From NCBI GenBank assembly GCA_030610515.1, contig JAUWRQ010000005.1:1-11542 (forward strand): a DNA stretch of 11,542 nt. The letters run 5' to 3'. Made by a program: the position numbers and the translations under genes. The notes below the pieces were generated by a model, which saw nothing but the letters and a program-made list of their open reading frames with translations, did not search any database and was not told the origin of the DNA. This stretch comes from Candidatus Eiseniibacteriota bacterium (GTDB lineage: Bacteria; Joyebacterota; Joyebacteria; Joyebacterales; Joyebacteraceae). This document shows positions 7,323 to 11,542 of the stretch, one piece after another (position 1 is the stretch's first letter; the number at the start of each line of letters is the position of its first letter).

Positions 7323-7350
7323 TTGACTGATCGCCCACAGATGCTATAAC
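7323..7350 (+). promoter_or_regulatory. Sigma70-type promoter for lysS
   Basis: TTGACT (7323-7328) and TATAAC (7345-7350) each match five of six consensus bases and are separated by 16 bases. The AT-rich -10 stands out in GC-rich surroundings. Transcription would begin near 7357, giving a leader of about 45 bases before the lysS start. It sits in the largest intergenic gap of the window. The rest of that gap (7242-7322) shows no feature I can name. Confidence 0.72.
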
Positions 7351-7371
7351 CGTAGCGGTGGTTCCGGCAGC

Positions 7372-7388
7372 GGGCGCCTCCGGCGCCC
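7372..7388 (+). promoter_or_regulatory. Hairpin in the lysS leader, directly before the ribosome binding site
   Basis: GGGCGCC, loop TCC, GGCGCCC: a perfect 7-bp all-GC stem. It ends 2 bases before the lysS GGAGG. There is no downstream T-run, so it is not a standard intrinsic terminator. It might affect lysS mRNA stability or ribosome access; this is inference. Confidence 0.45.
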
Positions 7389-7390
7389 CG

Positions 7391-7397
7391 GGAGGGA
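7391..7397 (+). promoter_or_regulatory. Ribosome binding site of lysS
   Basis: GGAGGGA begins 10 bases before the TTG at 7401, leaving 5 bases between GGAGG and the start. It supports TTG as the initiator; the next in-frame ATG (7434) would remove the first 11 residues and has no comparable site. Confidence 0.75.
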
Positions 7398-7400
7398 GTC

Positions 7401-8858
7401 TTGGAGAAGGCTGAGAGCACGGTCGCCTCCGACATGCGTGAGCACCTGAGGCTCCTGCGTGAGCGGGGAGTCGACCCGTATCCCAGAACGTTCGATCGGA
7501 CGCACCTGTCCTCGCAGCTCGTGGACCTCTTCGAGGAGCTCGAGGGCGAAGAGGTCACGGTCGCCGGGCGTCTCATGGCGGTCCGGGGACACGGCAAGGC
7601 GGGTTTCGCGGACCTGCACGATTCGGACGGGAGGGTCCAGGTCTACGTCCGGAAGGACGAGGTCGGCGATGACGCGTTCGAGCTCTGGAAACTCGTTGAC
7701 GTCGGGGACATCGTCGGTGTGCGCGGTGAGGTGATGAAGACGAGGACCGGCGAGGTCAGCGTGAAGGCCAGGGAACTCACCGTCCTCGCGAAAGCGCTCC
7801 TCCCGCTTCCGGAGAAGTGGCACGGGCTCAAGGACCAGGAGCAGAGGTACAGGCAGCGGTACCTCGACATCGTCGCGAACGCCGACTCGCGCGAGGTGTT
7901 CAGGAAGCGAAGCCGGATCCTCTCCGTCGCGCGCGAGTTCCTCGAGGAGCGTGGGTTCATCGAGGTCGAGACCCCCGTGCTCCAACCGGTCTACGGAGGC
8001 GCCTTCGCGCGCCCCTTCGTCACGCATCACCACTCGCTCGGCCTCGATCTCTATCTCAGGATCGCCGACGAGCTTTACCTCAAGCGTCTGATCGTTGGAG
8101 GATTCGAGCGCGTCTTTGAGATCGGGAAGGATTTTCGGAACGAGGGAATGGACAGAACCCACAGTCCCGAGTTCACGCAGCTCGAGCTCTACCAGGCCTA
8201 CGCCGACTACAACGACATGATGGCTCTGACCGAGGAACTGGTCGGCCGCATGGCGGACGAGATCTGCGGGGGCAGGGTGATCTCCTGGCAGGGACGCGAG
8301 TTCGATCTGACTCCTCCCTGGAGGCGTCTGCGCGTGGCGGACGCCGTGAAGGGCGCCATCGGCGTCGACGCCGGCTCCGATCTCGAGACGCTCAAGGCTG
8401 CGGCCCTGGCTTCAGGCGTGGAGCTCCCGGAGCCTCTCTCTCGCGGGCGCCTCATCGAGGAGGTCCTCGACTCGCTCGTGGAACCGGGACTCATGGAGCC
8501 CACGTTCCTCATCGACTACCCGCTCGAGGTGTCGCCACTGGCGAAGGGCACCCCGGACGATCCCGACACGGTCGAGCGGTTCGAGGTGTTCATCGCCGGA
8601 CTCGAGCTGGGCAACTCGTTCAGCGAGCTGAACGATCCCGACGAACAGAGGTCTCGTTTCGAATACCAGGTTGAGCAGCGGGAGGACGGGGACGCCGAGG
8701 CGCACGGCATGGACGACGACTTCCTTCGAGCTCTCGAGCACGGCATGCCGCCGACCGGCGGTCTCGGGATCGGACTGGACAGACTCGTGATGCTCCTGAC
8801 CGACCGGCGGAATATCCGGGACGTCATTCTCTTTCCTCCGATGCGACCTGAAGGGTAG
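7401..8858 (+). CDS. lysS: Lysyl-tRNA synthetase, class II
   Basis: A 485-residue cytoplasmic enzyme (E. coli 505) that charges tRNA-Lys with lysine. Residues about 51-133 are the anticodon-binding OB fold (EVTVAGRLMAVRGHGKAGFADLHD...VQVYV). RYRQRYLDIVAN at 149-160 is the linker to the catalytic domain. Class II motif 1 covers about 173-195 (FLEERGFIEVETPVLQ). Motif 2 covers about 236-262 (FEIGKDFRNEGMDRTHSPEFTQLELYQAY). Motif 3 is GLGIGLDRLVMLLTD at 454-468, then IRDVILFPPMRP at the C-terminus. Small departures: THSPEFT where THNPEFT is usual, and LRIADELYLKRL where LRIAPELYLKRL is usual. The GGAFARPF lysine/ATP-site segment (199-206) is intact. It has its own promoter and starts at TTG; the Lol permease gene starts 72 bases after its TAG stop. 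Confidence 0.96.
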   Translation: MEKAESTVASDMREHLRLLRERGVDPYPRTFDRTHLSSQLVDLFEELEGEEVTVAGRLMAVRGHGKAGFADLHDSDGRVQVYVRKDEVGDDAFELWKLVDVGDIVGVRGEVMKTRTGEVSVKARELTVLAKALLPLPEKWHGLKDQEQRYRQRYLDIVANADSREVFRKRSRILSVAREFLEERGFIEVETPVLQPVYGGAFARPFVTHHHSLGLDLYLRIADELYLKRLIVGGFERVFEIGKDFRNEGMDRTHSPEFTQLELYQAYADYNDMMALTEELVGRMADEICGGRVISWQGREFDLTPPWRRLRVADAVKGAIGVDAGSDLETLKAAALASGVELPEPLSRGRLIEEVLDSLVEPGLMEPTFLIDYPLEVSPLAKGTPDDPDTVERFEVFIAGLELGNSFSELNDPDEQRSRFEYQVEQREDGDAEAHGMDDDFLRALEHGMPPTGGLGIGLDRLVMLLTDRRNIRDVILFPPMRPEG

Positions 8859-8917
8859 CACCGCCGGCCACGCGGGCCGCGAGTGAGCCTCGGCGTGGCG
8901 CGGGCAGTGCTCGGAGC

Positions 8918-8923
8918 GGGAGA
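8918..8923 (+). promoter_or_regulatory. Ribosome binding site that fixes the Lol permease start
   Basis: GGGAGA lies 7 bases before GTG 8931. That start yields SFEWFVALRYLRAKRK, matching the usual LolC/LolE N-terminus. The in-frame GTG at 8883 would add 16 residues not typical of the family. Confidence 0.7.
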
Positions 8924-8930
8924 TGAGACC

Positions 8931-10163
8931 GTGTCGTTCGAGTGGTTCGTTGCGCTGCGCTACTTGAGGGCGAAGCGCAAGACGAGGTTCATCTCCATAA
9001 TCACGTTCATCTCCGTGGCCGGAGTGGCCGTCGGCGTCATGGCGCTCGTCGTCATCCTGGCTGTGATGAACGGCTTCGAGGAGGAGATTCACAGCAGGAT
9101 CATCGGGATCAACGCCCACGTCATCCTGCTGCGCTTCGGAAACGAGCCGATCACGGGATACGACGCCCTCGCCGACGAGATCGAGGAGCACCCCGACGTC
9201 GTGGCGGCCGCTCCGTTCACCTACACGAAGGCGGTTCTTCAGGGATACGGTGGCTCGGACGGCGCGGTTGTGCGCGGCATCGACCTTGCGCGCGAGTCGC
9301 GCGTTACCGAGATCCTCTCGAACATCAATCCTCCACTCGAGGATCTCGAGACGGAGCCGGGTGGACTCCCCAAGATCATCGTGGGCGACGAGCTGGCCAA
9401 GCGGCTTCGCATGTCGCTGGGTGACACCATCGTCGTCGCATCGCCCTTCGACCGCGTCCTGACGCCGATGGGGTTCATGCCGACGATCGGCAGGTTCGAA
9501 CTCGCGAGCCTCTTCAGCTCCGGCATGTACGAGTACGACCAGTCGCTCGTCTACGTCGACCTCGAGGAGTCGCAGTCGTTCTTCGGCTTGGGGGACGGCG
9601 TCATCGGCATCGCGGTCAAGATCACAAGCCCCTACGACGCGCCCCTCACCGCGGCCAGCATCGTGGAGTCGGTCGGCGGCTTTCCGTACAGGACGAACAA
9701 CTGGATCGAGCTTAACCGAAACCTCTTCACGTGGATGAAGACCGAGAAGAGAGTCATGTTCTGGATACTGTCGCTCATCATCATGGTGGCCGCCTTCAAC
9801 ATCGCGAGCACGCTCATCATGGTCGTGATGGAGAAGATGAAGGACATAGGTATCATGAAATCGATGGGCGCCACCGCGCAGTCGATCCTCCGGATATTCG
9901 TGTTCGAGGGACTGGTGATCGGCGTCGCCGGCACGATCATCGGGAGCGTCGCCGGCTACGTTCTGGCAGTGCTCTTGGACAGGTACCAGTTCGTGAGCCT
10001 GCCGGGCGACGTCTATCCGATCGAAACGCTACCGGTGGCCATGCACGGTCTGGACTTCGTCTTCGTGGCGGCGGCGGCGGTGGCGATCAGTTTCGCCGCG
10101 GCCTTCTATCCGTCCTGGAAGGCCGCCCGGCTGGAGCCGGTGGAAGCGATCAGACGAGAGTAG
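8931..10163 (+). CDS. LolC/LolE-type lipoprotein-releasing ABC permease
   Basis: A 410-residue inner-membrane protein (E. coli LolC 399) from GTG 8931. The N-terminus FEWFVALRYLRAKRKTRFIS followed by FISVAGVAVGVMALVVILAVMNGFE is the LolC/E signature. The topology is that of the MacB/LolC class: TM1 about 21-46, a large periplasmic domain about 47-270, then TM2 275-298, TM3 322-348 and TM4 374-394. The cytoplasmic coupling segment KDIGIMKSMGATAQSILRIF lies between TM2 and TM3, and the family ending PSWKAARLEPVEAIRRE is present. LolCDE releases mature outer-membrane lipoproteins from the inner membrane to LolA. Only one permease gene is seen, so it may act as a homodimer (LolF-like) or pair with a paralogue elsewhere. 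lolD starts 18 bases downstream. I leave the symbol blank because C and E cannot be told apart. Confidence 0.9.
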   Translation: MSFEWFVALRYLRAKRKTRFISIITFISVAGVAVGVMALVVILAVMNGFEEEIHSRIIGINAHVILLRFGNEPITGYDALADEIEEHPDVVAAAPFTYTKAVLQGYGGSDGAVVRGIDLARESRVTEILSNINPPLEDLETEPGGLPKIIVGDELAKRLRMSLGDTIVVASPFDRVLTPMGFMPTIGRFELASLFSSGMYEYDQSLVYVDLEESQSFFGLGDGVIGIAVKITSPYDAPLTAASIVESVGGFPYRTNNWIELNRNLFTWMKTEKRVMFWILSLIIMVAAFNIASTLIMVVMEKMKDIGIMKSMGATAQSILRIFVFEGLVIGVAGTIIGSVAGYVLAVLLDRYQFVSLPGDVYPIETLPVAMHGLDFVFVAAAAVAISFAAAFYPSWKAARLEPVEAIRRE

Positions 10164-10181
10164 AAGCATAGGGGATTCCGC

Positions 10182-10871
10182 ATGTCAATGCTCCGGCTCG
10201 CGGGAGTGACAAAGAGCTTCCAGACCGGACCCGAGAGGCTGGACGTCCTCCGGGGCATCGACCTCGCCGTGGAGAAGGGCGAGATCGTGGCCATCGTGGG
10301 ACCATCCGGCGTCGGCAAGAGCACGCTCCTTCACATCATGGGTGCGCTCGACACGCCGACCGCGGGGAGCGTCCGCCTGGACGGCACCGACGTCTTCGCG
10401 ATGTCCGACGCCGACAGGGCCGTCTTCCGGAACCGGACCGTCGGGTTCGTGTTCCAGTTCCATCATCTCATGCGCGAGCTCACGGCGCTCGAGAACGTCA
10501 TGATGCCGCTCCTGATCGCGGGGACGGACCGTGAGGAGGCGGCCGAGCGCGCGGAGGGACTCCTCCTTGAGGTGCGCCTGGGCGAGCGGCTCCACCACCG
10601 GCCCGGCGAGTTGTCGGGCGGCGAGGAGCAGCGGGCGGCGGTCGCCAGGGCTCTCGCGGCGAAACCCCTGCTCGTGCTCGCCGACGAACCGTCGGGGAAC
10701 CTTGACAGGGCGTCCGGCGAGGAGCTTCACGATCTCATCTGGCGCCTGCGCGAGTCCATGGGTCAGACCTTCGTCATCGTCACACACAACCAGGCGCTCT
10801 GGGAGCGGGCGGATCGTGTGATCTCGCTGCTCGAGGGGCGCGTGGCGGAGCAGGAGGTTGGGACGGCGTGA
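10182..10871 (+). CDS. lolD: LolD-type ABC transporter ATPase
   Basis: A 229-residue ATPase with all ABC motifs: Walker A GPSGVGKST, Q-loop FVFQFHHLM, signature LSGGEEQRAAVARAL (usually LSGGEQQR), Walker B LLVLADEPSGNLD, and the switch His in IVTHNQ. The HHRPGELSGGE and LADEPSGNLD wording is typical of the LolD/MacB/FtsE-like subfamily. AGGGGA at 10170-10175 is 6 bases before the ATG; an ATG two codons further is a minor alternative. It follows the LolC/E-type permease by 18 bases, which makes LolD the best name: it powers extraction of lipoproteins from the inner membrane. The TGA overlaps the mcsA start (GTGA). Confidence 0.9.
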   Translation: MSMLRLAGVTKSFQTGPERLDVLRGIDLAVEKGEIVAIVGPSGVGKSTLLHIMGALDTPTAGSVRLDGTDVFAMSDADRAVFRNRTVGFVFQFHHLMRELTALENVMMPLLIAGTDREEAAERAEGLLLEVRLGERLHHRPGELSGGEEQRAAVARALAAKPLLVLADEPSGNLDRASGEELHDLIWRLRESMGQTFVIVTHNQALWERADRVISLLEGRVAEQEVGTA

Positions 10872-11452
10872 TCTGTGCCGAGTGCGGAGAGAGGCCCGCG
10901 ACCGTTCGGTACACCGAGATGGTCGACGGGAAGCTCAGCACGTGGGAACTCTGTGAGGAGTGCGCGAGGAAGCGCGGCGTCGGCACGGGTCTCTCGTCCG
11001 TGGCCGGGCCGCTCGTCAACATCCTGATGGGGCTCCTGGAGGAGACGGTCGCCGCCGACCGGGACCTCGAGACGTCCGGACCGACGTGTCCTCAGTGCGG
11101 GCTCTCGTACGAGGACTTCCGGCGGAGCGGCCGACTGGGGTGCGGCGTCTGCTACGAGTCGTTCGCCGAAGAGCTCGAGCCGCTCCTCAGGCGCGTGCAC
11201 GGAAGCACGGAGCACGTGGGGAGATTCCCGCAGGAGGTCTCGGACGAGGTCGCCTCAAGGCACGAGCTCCGGCGCATGAGGACCGAGCTCGAAGCCGCGG
11301 TCCGCAAGGAGGACTACGAGAGGGCGGCGGAGCTTCGCGACCTCATCCGCGCGAGGGAGAGATCGTCGTCGGGCAGTGACCCTGGAGCGGACGGAGCGTC
11401 GGAGGAGTCGGAGCCGAGAGAGGACGTGGGGAAGACCGATGTGGACGTTTGA
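10868..11452 (+). CDS. mcsA: McsA-like zinc and UVR-domain activator of the protein arginine kinase
   Basis: A 194-residue protein starting at GTG inside the lolD stop. Four CxxC pairs (C3/C6, C29/C32, C74/C77, C92/C95) form two treble-clef-like zinc sites as in McsA. Residues about 134-165 (HELRRMRTELEAAVRKEDYERAAELRDLIR) are a UVR motif, a helical hairpin that in Firmicutes lets McsA interact with partners. A polar, acidic, low-complexity tail (166-194) follows. In Bacillus McsA activates McsB, which phosphorylates arginines to mark proteins for ClpCP and to inactivate the CtsR repressor. The next gene, overlapping by 14 bases, begins like McsB, which strongly supports this name. No ctsR is seen upstream; the pair instead follows lolD directly. 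Confidence 0.92.
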   Translation: MICAECGERPATVRYTEMVDGKLSTWELCEECARKRGVGTGLSSVAGPLVNILMGLLEETVAADRDLETSGPTCPQCGLSYEDFRRSGRLGCGVCYESFAEELEPLLRRVHGSTEHVGRFPQEVSDEVASRHELRRMRTELEAAVRKEDYERAAELRDLIRARERSSSGSDPGADGASEESEPREDVGKTDVDV

Positions 11453-11542
11453 GACGATGATGAGCGCGCCGGCCGGGTGGCTCGATGCGTCGGGACCGAG
11501 GTCCGACGTCATACTCTCGACTCGCGTTCGCCTCGCGCGCAA
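11439..11542 (+). CDS. mcsB: McsB-like protein arginine kinase, N-terminus only (3' partial)
   Basis: ATG at 11439, inside the end of mcsA and in a different frame, with GGGGAAG 4 bases upstream. The 34 codons visible read MWTFETMMSAPAGWLDASGP, then RSDVILSTRVRLAR. The ILSTRVRLAR segment is the conserved N-terminal motif of phosphagen/arginine kinases (McsB: VLSSRIRLARN-like), and W..G..SDVILSTR matches McsB openings. The catalytic domain lies beyond the right edge. The call rests on this short motif plus the mcsA neighbour. Confidence 0.85.
   Translation, partial: MWTFETMMSAPAGWLDASGPRSDVILSTRVRLAR

Noticed and set aside
8865..8879. Stem CGGCC / GGCCG after lysS as a terminator
   Set aside because: Only 5 bp with no T-run after it; such stems are common at this base composition.

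Overview
The window is a gene-dense, high-GC, entirely plus-strand piece of a bacterial chromosome. It carries ten complete or near-complete loci and one gene start at the right edge. The content points to a diderm (Gram-negative-type) bacterium: a PorV/UPF0164-like outer-membrane barrel, a BamD-like lipoprotein and a Lol-type lipoprotein exporter occur alongside McsA/McsB, the protein-arginine kinase pair best known from Firmicutes. A PorV-like barrel plus McsAB at high GC suggests a lineage of the FCB superphylum or a neighbouring candidate phylum (Eisenbacteria/Krumholzibacteria-like). That placement is inference only; no rRNA is present. No mobile element, CRISPR array, tRNA or rRNA was seen.

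Layout. (1) Bases 2-2170 are envelope genes: a left-truncated PorV-like barrel with an extra C-terminal domain, then a BamD-type TPR lipoprotein. (2) Bases 2189-7241 are a housekeeping run with short gaps or 4-base overlaps: nadD (NAD synthesis), polA (DNA polymerase I, broken by an in-frame amber codon at 3256-3258), coaE (last step of CoA synthesis) and prfB (release factor 2, with the classic +1 programmed frameshift). (3) A 159-base gap holds a good sigma70-type promoter and a perfect hairpin just upstream of lysS. (4) lysS is followed by a LolC/E-type permease and a LolD-type ATPase. (5) mcsA overlaps lolD by 4 bases, and mcsB overlaps mcsA by 14 bases and runs off the right edge.

How the genes relate. 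The envelope genes cover outer-membrane protein insertion (BamD-like) and lipoprotein release from the inner membrane (LolC/E-LolD). The central genes serve cofactor synthesis, DNA repair synthesis and translation. The prfB-lysS order matches the arrangement known in E. coli, and polA next to coaE recalls the Firmicutes polA-mutM-coaE neighbourhood. McsA/McsB would mark proteins with phospho-arginine for degradation in the Firmicutes model.

Most notable points. The polA frame is intact on both sides of a single TAG inside the 5'-nuclease domain. Six of the ten complete terminal stops here are also TAG, so genome-wide amber recoding is unlikely. The PorV-like protein carries an extra ~180-residue domain and a terminal hydrophobic helix, unusual for an outer-membrane barrel. 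The gap before coaE is made of three degenerate 25-base units. Non-ATG starts are common (GTG for four genes, TTG for two). I see mostly ordinary core genes with a few real oddities, and no clear new multi-gene system.
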